64,000 nt of DNA from UBA8231 sp036011085 (GCA_036011085.1 DASCMS010000029.1:1-64000), one strand, 5' to 3'. Positions 18,248 to 26,945 are shown, numbered from the stretch's first letter. Numbers and translations: made by a program. Notes: generated by a model from the letters alone, not told the origin.

Positions 18248-18985
18248 CTACATCAGGTGCAGCCAGTCATCGAGGAGGAAACCGATCCGACCGATCAGCA
18301 GCGACAAGCGCGCCATGATCGTGTAGCCGAAGGACGCCCCGAAAGAGATCATCAGGAACCAGATCCCGAGGCGGGACGCGTGTCCCACCACCCCAGTGTG
18401 CTCTACCGAAAAGAAGAAATAGACGAGGACGGTGATCACCCCGATGAGAACGAGGATCAGGTTGAAGCCCTCCCAGCTCATGCCGATCGGCGCCAGACTG
18501 GGTTCGACCTGGCCGAGGAGGAAGGAAGACATGAATCGGGGTATCGTCAGACCGGCGCCCACGCCGACGACAAAGGCAAAAGAGATCCGGCTCAGCCAGC
18601 TGAATTTGCGCGAAAAGCGTGTCAGCATCAGAAAACCGAGAAGTGTGGGAAACAGCAGGACCCATGGATTGTGGCCGCCGCCATTGGCACCCTCGGCACC
18701 CGCGCCGATGTCGAAATAGCTGACGATGATCTCGCCATAGAGGGAGTTGTACCAGGTGATGCCGAAAATGTAGGCCGCCGCCACACCGACGTAGACATGC
18801 TCGGCAACCTTGAACAGGGGATTGTCCTTGTAGAGGAAGCTGTAGAGTGCCAGGGTGCAACCGGCAGCGACCATGACACCGATGCCGTCCCAGTCGAAGG
18901 CCAGCAGCCCCTTGCCAACGAGAACTGTGTTGGTGACGAAGAACAGGCCAACAAAACCGACGAATACGTATCTGTCCCGAGTCAT
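18248..18985 (-). CDS. Polytopic membrane protein, last gene of the GlmL-like cluster
   Basis: The 245-residue protein is not recognised. It has about seven hydrophobic segments, beginning YVFVGFVGLFFVTNTVLVGKG and including YVGVAAAYIFGITWYNSLYG, WVLLFPTLLGFLMLT and FNLILVLIGVITVLVYFFF. A glycine-rich loop (GAGAEGANGGGHNP) lies between them. The ATG is preceded by a strong AGAGGAGGAG; longer frames run into the upstream gene. It is 13 bases after that gene, in an eight-gene minus-strand cluster. A transport or energy-coupling role would fit but is a guess. Confidence 0.75.
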   Translation of the reverse strand: MTRDRYVFVGFVGLFFVTNTVLVGKGLLAFDWDGIGVMVAAGCTLALYSFLYKDNPLFKVAEHVYVGVAAAYIFGITWYNSLYGEIIVSYFDIGAGAEGANGGGHNPWVLLFPTLLGFLMLTRFSRKFSWLSRISFAFVVGVGAGLTIPRFMSSFLLGQVEPSLAPIGMSWEGFNLILVLIGVITVLVYFFFSVEHTGVVGHASRLGIWFLMISFGASFGYTIMARLSLLIGRIGFLLDDWLHLM

Positions 18986-18998
18986 GTTCGCTCCTCCT

Positions 18999-19829
18999 CT
19001 AGGCCTTGCCGCCGCGGCGGCGGGTCGTGAAATAGACCGTGTTGCCGAGGAGGATGAAGAAGATGATGATGAGATGGGTGACGGACTGGGGTTCCATACC
19101 TGCCGTGGCGCTTCCTGGTGTATCGATGATGGTCTCGTACTCGGCAGCGCCGGCGAGTCCGCCCAGCAGGCCGACAAGCTGTTTCGACTGCAGGAAGGGG
19201 TACAGGTCGGGTGCCATCACGGCCGTGCAGCCACCGGCAAAGGGAAATCGGTGCTTCTCCTGGCCGAAGGGAATCCACCAGAATTCCATGGAATCGCCGG
19301 CGGCGAAGTCGAAGACGAAGGAGAAGTCCTTCAGGTTCGTTACGCCGGCCAGCACCGGCAGTTCGCTCACAGCCGTTCCCGCCGTATCGAAGGGGAAGGT
19401 GCCAGCCACGCTCTGGCCGAGGTTCAATACCACTGCCTGAGCCCCCGGTTTATACCCCAGGAACGCGTAGTCGGTGCCATACTCCATGTCGAACTCCGCT
19501 GCGAGTTCGTTCATGATCGGTTCGGCAAGGCCGACAGCCTCGGGCCACAAGCAGATACCGACCACCTTCCGTCCACGACTGAACAGGTGTCGCAGGATCG
19601 CCCGGGTCATCGGCTCCATCTCCGGCACCGTGCTGGCACCATAGGAGAAACTGAGGAGAACGGGGCGGTCTGGATCCTCGACGCTGATGCGTTCGATCTC
19701 GTCGTACACGGAGCGCACCGTCGGCGTCGGCTTGATCGGCAGGTGAATGTCGACGAGCAGGGGGATGGCGACACCGAGAAAGACGAAGATGAAGATGATC
19801 CTGCGGTCGATGTTGATCAGGCGTTCCAC
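18999..19829 (-). CDS. Bitopic membrane protein with large soluble domain (GlmL-like cluster)
   Basis: The 276-residue protein has an N-terminal membrane segment (IIFIFVFLGVAIPLLVDI), a soluble alpha/beta-looking domain of about 200 residues (RPVLLSFSYGASTVPEMEP through GGCTAVMAPDLYPFLQ), and a C-terminal membrane segment (THLIIIFFILLGNTVYF) followed by RRRGGK. No family is recognised. The GTG used here follows GGAGGAGGT at six bases and starts one base after the previous stop; a TTG seven codons earlier is possible. The soluble domain begins on the far side of the first membrane segment, so it is probably extracytoplasmic. Confidence 0.75.
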   Translation of the reverse strand: MERLINIDRRIIFIFVFLGVAIPLLVDIHLPIKPTPTVRSVYDEIERISVEDPDRPVLLSFSYGASTVPEMEPMTRAILRHLFSRGRKVVGICLWPEAVGLAEPIMNELAAEFDMEYGTDYAFLGYKPGAQAVVLNLGQSVAGTFPFDTAGTAVSELPVLAGVTNLKDFSFVFDFAAGDSMEFWWIPFGQEKHRFPFAGGCTAVMAPDLYPFLQSKQLVGLLGGLAGAAEYETIIDTPGSATAGMEPQSVTHLIIIFFILLGNTVYFTTRRRGGKA

Positions 19830-19830
19830 T

Positions 19831-20487
19831 TCAGTCACCTCCTCCGCCAAGGTAGGAGCGCTCGATGCCGAAGATGATGCGCAACGACGTGGCGATGGCG
19901 CCGAGGCTCACGCCCAGCAAGATGCCACGTTTGGCGGCCATGTTGGGTACCGACATCAGCCACTGCATGGCTTCCGGTATCACGTCGGAGATGTAGGCGC
20001 CGATCGGCACGCGGCCGAGCATGACGACGATTGCCGATGCGAGCAGGATGGCCGCTTCGGGAGTGCGGGCACGAAATGTCCGGTAGGCGGCGGAGGATAT
20101 GAAGAAGGCGAGCATGGAGAACATGGTCGCCGAACTGGCCACGTGGACACTGGTGAACACCCACTGGTACGGGCCCGTCGTCTCCTGTGGGGCGAAGGGC
20201 CCACTGCCGTCATTGTAGACGACGAAGAGGAACATCACACCGAAGCTGATGTAGACGACGAGGCTGTAGGCCCAACCTGCCTGCCGTTGCCTGATTTTCG
20301 ACCAGTGCAGGCTGAGGAGGCTGAAGAGACCGAGGAAGTAGGAAAAGGCGTAGACCAGACGCAGCCACAGGGCAAACTCGCGTTCCACTGCCTGGGCCCA
20401 CCCATGGGGAATGTAGTAGATGGCCCATCCGGTCACGCCGAAAGCGAAGCAGAAGAGAAACGGTAGGGTTCGAGTCAGAAACAGCAT
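19831..20487 (-). CDS. Six-transmembrane protein (GlmL-like cluster)
   Basis: The 218-residue protein has six clear membrane spans: LPFLFCFAFGVTGWAIYYIP, LVYAFSYFLGLFSLLSL, AYSLVVYISFGVMFLFVVY, SVHVASSATMFSMLAFFISS, EAAILLASAIVVMLGRVPI and ILLGVSLGAIATSLRIIFGI. It has no recognised family motif and ends in a glycine-rich tail. It starts 11 bases after the FN3 membrane protein and is followed one base later by the bitopic protein gene, so the three are co-translated parts of one membrane assembly. Function is unknown. Confidence 0.75.
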   Translation of the reverse strand: MLFLTRTLPFLFCFAFGVTGWAIYYIPHGWAQAVEREFALWLRLVYAFSYFLGLFSLLSLHWSKIRQRQAGWAYSLVVYISFGVMFLFVVYNDGSGPFAPQETTGPYQWVFTSVHVASSATMFSMLAFFISSAAYRTFRARTPEAAILLASAIVVMLGRVPIGAYISDVIPEAMQWLMSVPNMAAKRGILLGVSLGAIATSLRIIFGIERSYLGGGGD

Positions 20488-20498
20488 CGATCTCTCCT

Positions 20499-21701
20499 CT
20501 ACAGGGCGGCGAACAGGTGGGTGAGATAATCAACGCCGAAGGACGCCAGGGCCGTGCCGACGAGGAGCAACCCGATAATCAGTGCCTTGCCCACGTCCTG
20601 TCCCTTCAGGCTGCCGAGCAGTTTTGGTTCCTTGGAGAGATAGGCGCTGGCAGCGTAGAGTTCTTCCCCCATCAAGGTGTAATCGCAGGTGGTGACGAAG
20701 AAAGGCAGTTGTGTGTACGCGTCCGTGCCGGCAATCTGAATGGCGCCGGTAGTACTGCCAGTCTCCGCCAACAGCAGGGATTCGGCGTAGAAGTAGCCCA
20801 TCATGATGTGCGCCGCCGGTCGCTCCCGCACCATGATCCCCTCCACGGCAGCGGCGTAGGAAAACTGCTCCGTAGCGGCCATGAAGACGCTGTCCGGACG
20901 GTAGGCATCGGGGCGGCCCTCCTGCAGGTAGGCCTCCTTGATCACCTCCTGGCTCACGGACATGACTACGGGATCGACGTTGGCCACACGCAGGTCGGTG
21001 TCGAAGCGGGCGGTTCTTCGGGCGACTCGACCAAGGATGTTGACGGCGGCGATCGTCGAAATCTGGTCCATGCCCTTCAGACCGTGGATGAAAAGTGCTG
21101 ACTTTCCCATCTCTGTCGCCCGGCCGAGGGCCTCGTCGAGAGCTTCCAGTCCGGCGATCCGGCGAATGAACAGCTCTTTCCGCCGCGCGATGGAGATGTA
21201 GAAGAGGATGACCACTGAGAGGCCGACGGCCAGGATGACGTTGTTCCACTTGGCGCTGTTGAACCAGTTGCCGCCGGCTACCGCCGAGGCGACCGGTCCC
21301 AGAACTTCTCCCGACGCGGTCTGCGCCCCGAGGCGGACGAAGTACTGTGTGTCATCCTGCAGGGAGGTACGCTCATCGCCTTCCCCAGTGTCGTACCCGG
21401 AGATGTGGAGAACGTGAAACCCTTCGTTTTCTTCGGCGTAGCCGAACAGCGCCGGTTCGGCTGACTTCAACCCCGGGGTGGCCGTTTCTGTCGCCAGCTG
21501 AAAGGGTCCCTCAGCAGCGGTGGCAACGTAGACGCGGTAGCTGGTCGCCACGCCTGGGTCCGCGCGAGGCCAGGTGACCGTCAGGCTGCCACCGGCGTCG
21601 TTCGGCGTGTCAAAGGCCTCGACATCATCGACGCCGCGGGCCCCGGCGGCGACACTGAAGACGATTCCGGTCACTGCGATCCAGGACGCGATCTTACTCA
21701 A
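20499..21701 (-). CDS. FN3 plus DUF6754-like membrane protein (GlmL-like cluster)
   Basis: The 400-residue protein begins with a signal sequence or anchor, followed by a fibronectin type III-like domain (about residues 30-140; VTWPRADPGVATSYRVYVA). A membrane span (NNVILAVGLSVVILFYISI) leads to a cytoplasmic domain starting RRKELFIRRIAGLEALDEALGRATEMGKSALFIHG, then a C-terminal span (GKALIIGLLLVGTALASF). The post-span domain resembles the uncharacterised DUF6754 family as I recall it. The TTG start is chosen because AGGGAGAG lies five bases upstream; a longer ATG frame adds ten residues. It is the only cluster member with a recognisable extracellular fold. Confidence 0.75.
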   Translation of the reverse strand: MSKIASWIAVTGIVFSVAAGARGVDDVEAFDTPNDAGGSLTVTWPRADPGVATSYRVYVATAAEGPFQLATETATPGLKSAEPALFGYAEENEGFHVLHISGYDTGEGDERTSLQDDTQYFVRLGAQTASGEVLGPVASAVAGGNWFNSAKWNNVILAVGLSVVILFYISIARRKELFIRRIAGLEALDEALGRATEMGKSALFIHGLKGMDQISTIAAVNILGRVARRTARFDTDLRVANVDPVVMSVSQEVIKEAYLQEGRPDAYRPDSVFMAATEQFSYAAAVEGIMVRERPAAHIMMGYFYAESLLLAETGSTTGAIQIAGTDAYTQLPFFVTTCDYTLMGEELYAASAYLSKEPKLLGSLKGQDVGKALIIGLLLVGTALASFGVDYLTHLFAAL

Positions 21702-21748
21702 GTCGTCTCTCCCTGCCCACAATTCGGGCACTCCTCGAGGGATGACAT

Positions 21749-22876
21749 TTACTCCTCGATCAACTCTACATTGGCTCGGGGTACCACGGCTCTCGTGCCA
21801 TCTTCGAACTCGACTTCGAGAACACGCACGGCGGCACCCGACTCGACCTGTTGCAGGTCAGCGATCAGCTCACCGACCTTGCCGATGCGGCCGAAGTATG
21901 GCGCGCGAATCACCCTCAGCGCGTCACCCTCTCCCATGCCCTCGCCGTGGCCAGCAGGGGTGGCTTCCGTCTGTGCCGCGCCGTCCGGATCGGGCACGAT
22001 GATCTCGGGACGCATGACGCCGGCGCGAATCTGGGTCGCTCCCGAGAGGGAGGCCTCCCTCTCGTGGCAATCCCGGAGGATGTCGAAGGTGCGTCCGGCC
22101 ATGGCGATACGCCCGAAGCCCTCGGTGAGAATAACGGTGAGGCCGATGTCCTCGGCCCCCGTGATGGCGACACCGAGGTCATATCCCAGCAGCTGGCGCA
22201 GATCGCTGTCGTGTATTCCAGCGCCGATCACACCGGCAGCGCCCACCTGGCGCGCCTTGTCGATGGCAGCGTGAGGGACGAGTCCGGTGGCGACAACGAT
22301 ACGCCCTGCGCATCCTTCATCGATGGCTTCGGGGGTCAGATCCTGCCCCGGTCCCGTGCTGATCACGTGCAGCGGACCATAGGCCTCACCGCCGATGCCG
22401 AAGATGCCCTGCACGAAGGCGCCCCGGGTTTCGACGACGACACCCTCATCAGGGATGATCTCGACAACGGTACCATCGACGTAGGCCAGTACCTCCACCG
22501 GCAGCGGCGGTTCACGTAGCAGCACCTGACCCGTGACTGCAGAGATGCTTTCCGCCGTGCCATCGATCTCGGCCTCGACTGTCGTCTTGAACCACTTGAT
22601 CAGCGGCCGTGTCTCGGCGATGGCGTCACCTTTGTGAACCGGATCACCCTCGTTCTTCAGCATGAAGTCGGGCAGCTCCTCGGCGGAGATTCCGAGGCGA
22701 TTGACGACATTCATCGTGCGGACATTCCCGGGCAGTTCGGTGCGGGCCACCACCTGCTGACGCTGCACGACGTCGCCGTCATGCACCAGGACCTCGCCTT
22801 TCATCGGCAGTCGTCGCGTCCGGCGCAGGGCGGTGCCAGGCGTTACCCGCAGGCCTGGTGTGTAGGCGTGGGCCAT
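21749..22876 (-). CDS. Barrel-sandwich/KOW-motif protein paired with GlmL-like protein
   Basis: The 375-residue soluble protein has an N-terminal region with repeated lipoyl/RnfC-like barrel-sandwich patterns (MKGEVLVHDGDVVQRQQVVA, LKNEGDPVHKGDAIAE, VLAYVDGTVVEIIPDEG). The middle is alpha/beta (GCAGRIVVATGLVPHAAIDKA, GAAGVIGAGIHDSDLRQLLG). The C-terminus is a KOW-like segment (PYFGRIGKVGELIADLQQVE ... EFEDGTRAVVPRANVELIE). There is no lipoylation or biotinylation lysine context that I can recognise. It starts one base after the GlmL-like stop, so the two are translationally coupled and probably bind each other. No function is known to me. Confidence 0.75.
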   Translation of the reverse strand: MAHAYTPGLRVTPGTALRRTRRLPMKGEVLVHDGDVVQRQQVVARTELPGNVRTMNVVNRLGISAEELPDFMLKNEGDPVHKGDAIAETRPLIKWFKTTVEAEIDGTAESISAVTGQVLLREPPLPVEVLAYVDGTVVEIIPDEGVVVETRGAFVQGIFGIGGEAYGPLHVISTGPGQDLTPEAIDEGCAGRIVVATGLVPHAAIDKARQVGAAGVIGAGIHDSDLRQLLGYDLGVAITGAEDIGLTVILTEGFGRIAMAGRTFDILRDCHEREASLSGATQIRAGVMRPEIIVPDPDGAAQTEATPAGHGEGMGEGDALRVIRAPYFGRIGKVGELIADLQQVESGAAVRVLEVEFEDGTRAVVPRANVELIEE

Positions 22877-22877
22877 G

Positions 22878-24722
22878 TCAGCTACCCCCTTCGCCGTCTT
22901 GGGAATAGAGCCCCACTGCCTGGTTCCATCGACTCAGGCACTCCCGACGCTCTGTATCGTCATCCGGTAGATGGATCGGTCGCCCACGGCCGTCGAGAAT
23001 GAGACCGACCACGCCGCCGCGTACCCGGGTTCTCAGTTCCTGCCCGGCACCCGCACCGACATCCCAACCCCGCGACGGTTGCAGCACCAGGTCGCCTTCC
23101 TCGCCCTCGGCGAGGGGGAGGAGCTGGACCTCGCCGAAGGTCAGACTTGTCTGCCTCCCGGCTGCCTCAAGACCATCGATCGTGAACTCGTAGGTCATGC
23201 ATGTTTCGCCGGTCTTGCCGGTGCCCACGGGAGCGACGCACGTGCCGAGATAGACGATGCAATCGCGTTCGAAGACATCGGTGGCGGCCTTTTCGTCGAC
23301 GGAGGCGAGGACGCCGAGATGGGGCATCATGAAAATGCTGTCCACCGCCAGTTGCGTGACACCTTCGGGCTGGAAGGAATCGACAAGCATCGATGCCGTC
23401 TGCGAACGACTCGGCGCGTGTGACAGAACGCCGCCACTGCCCACCAGCAGGTCGAGAGCCATCATGTCGATGAGGCTGTCGCCGCTGGCGCCCTGATCGA
23501 ATACGTCCGACAAGGTCCGTTCCGTCTGCACGCCCTTGAGTCCTACCGCCAGTTCGCGGTGCTGCACCAGGGCAAGCCGCAGTGCCTCCCGGGCCACGCC
23601 ATGTTCGATCTGCAGTTCCTCGAGCATGTGGGGGATCGTCGTTGGCCGGATCATCTTGTTCTTGATGCGATCACGGAGGTCGGCCTCGTCGATCTGTGTC
23701 GGCAGCCAACGCACGACATTGGCCATCGTCGCCTCAGCCAGGACATTGGAAATGCTGTACGACATCCCGAGGTTGGCGCTCACTGTGCGGTTGAACACGG
23801 GTTCGGTGGCGACACCGTCGTCGCCGACGGCGGTGAAGACGCTGAACACATCCGTCGTGGCGCCACCGATGTCGACGCCGAGTACGTTGATGTTCTGCCG
23901 CCGGGCGATGGTCTGCATGATCTGCCCTACCGCCGCGGGCGTGGGCATGATGGGAGCGCTTGTCCAGGACATGAGATCGCGGTATCCCGGAGCCTGGGCC
24001 ATGACATGCTCGAGAAACAGGTCGTGTATGACGTGCCGCGCCGGTCCCAGATTCTCACGTTCGAGGACAGGGCGGATGTTTTCGGTAAGGTGCAGCGCCA
24101 TGCCCTGCCCAAGGACGCGCTCGATCTCGGGTTTTGCATCCTGGTTGCCGGCGAAGATCACGGGCAACTCGAAACCTGTACCAAACCGAGGACGTGGATC
24201 GGCAGCCGCGACGTACTCGGCCAGTTCGACCACGTGCGATATGGTGCCACCGTCTGTACCACCCGAGAGCAGGACCATGTCGGGGCGCAGATGCCGGATC
24301 CGCTCGATCTTTTCATGGGGCAGGCGGCCATCGTTGGCGGCCAGGACGTCCATCACGATCGCCCCGGCGCCAAGGGCACATCGCTGGGCGCTTTCGCCCG
24401 TCATCGAACCGACGACACCGGCCACCATCATCTGCAGGCCGCCGCCGGCGCTCGATGTTGAGATGTAGATGTCGACGCCCCGGTTCCCATCGGCGGGGGT
24501 GATGATGTCCTCGCCATCCAGAATCTGTCGTCCCGAGAGTTCTTCAACCTCCTGGATGGCGTTCAGCACGCCCCGTGTGACATCCTCGAAAGGTGCCTCC
24601 ACCGTCGTCGGCGCTTCGCCCCTGCAGGTCTGACGGTAGACGTCGCCCTGACGTTCGATGAGGATGGCCTTCGTCGTCGTGCTGCCGCAATCGGTGGCGA
24701 TGACGACGTCCAGCTTAGCCAA
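22878..24722 (-). CDS. Glutamate mutase L (GlmL/MutL)-like ASKHA protein
   Basis: The 614-residue protein belongs to the ASKHA ATPase superfamily. Phosphate 1 is IATDCGSTTTKAIL (residues 8-21) and phosphate 2 is LGVDIGGATTDVFSVF (near residue 280); the STSSAGGGLQMMVAGVV block is typical of GlmL, the accessory ATPase encoded beside adenosylcobalamin-dependent glutamate mutase. No mutase S or E subunit gene lies in this window, so a chaperone or reactivase for another partner is more likely here. The TTG start overlaps the stop of the small upstream gene by eight bases. It is the only clearly enzymatic member of the membrane cluster and may energise or mature it. Confidence 0.85.
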   Translation of the reverse strand: MAKLDVVIATDCGSTTTKAILIERQGDVYRQTCRGEAPTTVEAPFEDVTRGVLNAIQEVEELSGRQILDGEDIITPADGNRGVDIYISTSSAGGGLQMMVAGVVGSMTGESAQRCALGAGAIVMDVLAANDGRLPHEKIERIRHLRPDMVLLSGGTDGGTISHVVELAEYVAAADPRPRFGTGFELPVIFAGNQDAKPEIERVLGQGMALHLTENIRPVLERENLGPARHVIHDLFLEHVMAQAPGYRDLMSWTSAPIMPTPAAVGQIMQTIARRQNINVLGVDIGGATTDVFSVFTAVGDDGVATEPVFNRTVSANLGMSYSISNVLAEATMANVVRWLPTQIDEADLRDRIKNKMIRPTTIPHMLEELQIEHGVAREALRLALVQHRELAVGLKGVQTERTLSDVFDQGASGDSLIDMMALDLLVGSGGVLSHAPSRSQTASMLVDSFQPEGVTQLAVDSIFMMPHLGVLASVDEKAATDVFERDCIVYLGTCVAPVGTGKTGETCMTYEFTIDGLEAAGRQTSLTFGEVQLLPLAEGEEGDLVLQPSRGWDVGAGAGQELRTRVRGGVVGLILDGRGRPIHLPDDDTERRECLSRWNQAVGLYSQDGEGGS

Positions 24723-25044
24723 GATGCTCGTCTTCCTGTCGGTGAATGGTGTCGATGACCAGGTCCAGGCTGTGCCGTCTTTCCAGCAGACGGATGAGGC
24801 GGTCGGTGTCGGCCTTCGAGAACGCCACCTTCAGCAGGGGGCCGAAAAACGCCAGGATCTGACTGCCGATGAAGCTCAGGGGGCGGGCACTCTCCAGGGC
24901 CATCAGTGCCGGTGCCGTCAGCCGACGGCGGACCACGAGGCGAGACAGCCGTTCCACAAGCTCCTTTTCCTGGTCGGTGAAGTCCGCACCAGAGTCCACG
25001 GCGAACGCATGGGCGAGAGAGGCGCGCAGGCGCTCAGCCAACAT
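24715..25044 (-). CDS. Small hypothetical protein of the GlmL-like cluster
   Basis: A 109-residue, mostly helical, charged protein (MLAERLRASLAHAF ... RHSLDLVIDTIHRQEDEHLG) with one moderately hydrophobic stretch around ALESARPLSFIGSQILAFFG. No family is recognised. The ATG lies within the last codons of the upstream gene (11-base overlap) and its stop overlaps the GlmL-like TTG, so all three are translationally coupled. A longer frame upstream overlaps the previous gene and has no ribosome site. Confidence 0.65.
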   Translation of the reverse strand: MLAERLRASLAHAFAVDSGADFTDQEKELVERLSRLVVRRRLTAPALMALESARPLSFIGSQILAFFGPLLKVAFSKADTDRLIRLLERRHSLDLVIDTIHRQEDEHLG

Positions 25045-25504
25045 GGGCTCGCACCAGAGAGTCGATCTCGTCGCCATCGACACCGGCGCCGAACCGCAGA
25101 AAGACGCCACGGAAGGAGTCGAGTCGATGGGGCTGGCGGAAGGGACTCAGGAAGAGTCCGTCAGGATGACGGACGACACGCCGGAAGGTTGCCCAGCGTC
25201 GCCGTCGCCACACCAGCAACTTCCATGATGCCCCTTCAGAATCGATGAGGTAATCTGTCGGCAGGAGGTACCCCAGCATGGCCGCGACCAGGACGATGAG
25301 GGAGATGATGCCGTACACAGGGCTCCCCAGGCCCACGGCCATCACGGCGGCACACATCGAGATGGTGGCGCTCAGCAGGACCGACTTGAGAGTCGATTCC
25401 TCCCGGAGTGGATGACAGGACCAGGCACACTGCTCCAGCCGACCCTTGGGGACAGCTGGTGCCGGTATCGCCGGCGGCGTTGTGTCCTGCTGCGGTTGAT
25501 TCAT
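25034..25504 (-). CDS. Small two-span membrane protein of the GlmL-like cluster
   Basis: A 156-residue protein with a proline-rich hydrophilic N-terminus (QQDTTPPAIPAPAVPKG), two adjacent membrane spans (about residues 40-78; SVLLSATISMCAAVMAVGLG, YGIISLIVLVAAMLGYLLP), and a C-terminal arginine-rich beta-like domain (WKLLVWRRRRWATFRRVVRH, then FRGVFLRFGAGVDGDEID) reminiscent of PH-like membrane domains. No named family. The ATG is preferred over an upstream GTG, but neither has a good Shine-Dalgarno. A TATACT hexamer at 25535-25540 with TTCGCA 19 bases before it may give this cluster its own promoter, separate from the decarboxylase gene 65 bases upstream. Confidence 0.65.
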   Translation of the reverse strand: MNQPQQDTTPPAIPAPAVPKGRLEQCAWSCHPLREESTLKSVLLSATISMCAAVMAVGLGSPVYGIISLIVLVAAMLGYLLPTDYLIDSEGASWKLLVWRRRRWATFRRVVRHPDGLFLSPFRQPHRLDSFRGVFLRFGAGVDGDEIDSLVRAHVG

Positions 25505-25569
25505 CGACTCACGCGTGTCGTTACGGGGAGCAATAGTATAGAACACGCGAGCGTGTTGGTGCGAATCGT

Positions 25570-26838
25570 TCAGCGGAGGAATTCCGGCACCATCTCGTTC
25601 TGCAGGATCTGCTCGAGAGTCTGTCGCCGACGGGCAAGGTGGAAGGTGCCGTCAGATCCCAGCAGGACCTCCGGTGCCTCGGGGAAGGAGTTGTAGTTCT
25701 TGGCTGACATGGCGGCGCAGTACGCCCCGGCACCGTCGATGACGATGGCATCGCCGATGCGCGCCTCCGTCAGTCTCCGTGTCAGCAGGCCTTCCGGATT
25801 GTCGGGCTCGGGAGTGAGTATGTCGCCACTTTCGCAGCAGTGGCCCACCACCAGGTAGTCCTTTGCGGGCCGTTCCTGCTCGACTCGCGGCACGACAATG
25901 ATGGGGTGCTGTGACCCGTACATGCTTGGTCGCAGGATTTCCGTCATGCCCGTGTCGGTCTTGATGAAGGAGTACCCCTCCTTGCCCGTGTCGACGACAT
26001 CGATGACGCTGGCGACGACGGCTCCCGAGTTGCCGACGAAGAACGTGCCCGGTTCGATCTCAAGGTGTAGCTGCCGGCCCTCCTCGGTGGCGAATCGGCG
26101 CAGCTCCGCGGCGATGGGCTCGCCGGCACGCTGCAGGTCGGTGGAGGGCTCCGTGCTCATTCGACCCACCTTGTACCCGCCACCAAAATTGACCTCTGTC
26201 ACATCGGGCAGATGGCGGACCAGATTGATCGTCAAACCGGCACACCGCTGCCAGACCTCAGGGTCGCTGCCGGAGCCGATGTGGGTATGCAGCCGGGTGA
26301 TCTTCAGATCGTGTTCCCGAGCCGTGGCCAGAACCCGTTCGAGGTGGCTGTGCCAGATGCCGAAGCTCGCTGACGGGCCGCCGACGTTCGTGCGGTTGCT
26401 GTGGCCTGAGCCGAGGCCCGGGTTGAGGCGCACGCTCACCTGGTGGCCAGGACAGGCCTGCCCGAAGGCGGCCAGCTGCGCCAGCGAGCAGGCGTTGAAT
26501 CGAATACCGAGTTCTGCCACCTTGGCCAGGTCTTCCGGGGCCTGCTGTGCGGTCAGCATAATCCGCTCAGCCGGCACGCCGGCAGCCATGGCGCGATGTA
26601 CCTCAAAGCCCGAACTGGCGTCGATGTGCAGTCCCGCTCGGGTGAGCACGCGCAGGACGGCGGCGGAGGGACAGGCCTTCATGGCGTAGCGAACGGTGAG
26701 GCCGAAGGGTGCGGGGAAGCCGAGGGCGATGGCAACCTGTCGCTCCAGAGAAGACTGGTCATAGACAAACAGGGGGGTGCCGAACTCGGTCTGCAGCCGT
26801 CGCACCTGTTCCCGGGTGAGGAATCGCAGCTCTTCCAT
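25570..26838 (-). CDS. PLP-dependent decarboxylase, diaminopimelate decarboxylase family
   Basis: A fold-type III PLP enzyme of 422 residues. The PLP lysine is K54 in VRYAMKACPS; HIDASSGFEVHRAMAAGVP, the LHTHIGSG helix (H of HIGSG), EIEPGTFFVGNSGA, the HCCESGDIL motif contributing the active-site cysteine from the second subunit, and GAGAYCAAMSAKNYNSFP all match DapDC (LysA). The reaction is expected to be meso-diaminopimelate to lysine, although related ornithine/arginine or carboxynorspermidine enzymes share the fold. It precedes the GlmL-like cluster on the same strand and diverges from the carbamoyltransferase gene. No other lysine genes are in the window. Confidence 0.8.
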   Translation of the reverse strand: MEELRFLTREQVRRLQTEFGTPLFVYDQSSLERQVAIALGFPAPFGLTVRYAMKACPSAAVLRVLTRAGLHIDASSGFEVHRAMAAGVPAERIMLTAQQAPEDLAKVAELGIRFNACSLAQLAAFGQACPGHQVSVRLNPGLGSGHSNRTNVGGPSASFGIWHSHLERVLATAREHDLKITRLHTHIGSGSDPEVWQRCAGLTINLVRHLPDVTEVNFGGGYKVGRMSTEPSTDLQRAGEPIAAELRRFATEEGRQLHLEIEPGTFFVGNSGAVVASVIDVVDTGKEGYSFIKTDTGMTEILRPSMYGSQHPIIVVPRVEQERPAKDYLVVGHCCESGDILTPEPDNPEGLLTRRLTEARIGDAIVIDGAGAYCAAMSAKNYNSFPEAPEVLLGSDGTFHLARRRQTLEQILQNEMVPEFLR

Positions 26839-26866
26839 GCCTGTCCTGCCGTCTCTATCTTGCTAT

Positions 26867-26894
26867 TTTTTATGGGACTTGGTAGCTTGTCGAA
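26867..26894 (-). promoter_or_regulatory. Promoter for the LysA-like gene
   Basis: On the minus strand TTCGAC is followed after 16 bases by TAAAAA in the only AT-rich patch of the 107-base divergent region. It lies about 30 bases before the decarboxylase ATG, leaving room for a short leader with GGCAGGACAGG. This is a sequence match only. Confidence 0.4.
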
Positions 26895-26945
26895 GCTGCT
26901 GAAAATCGCCTCCGCCCCGCACCTCGTCAAGAAAACTCACGCCAC

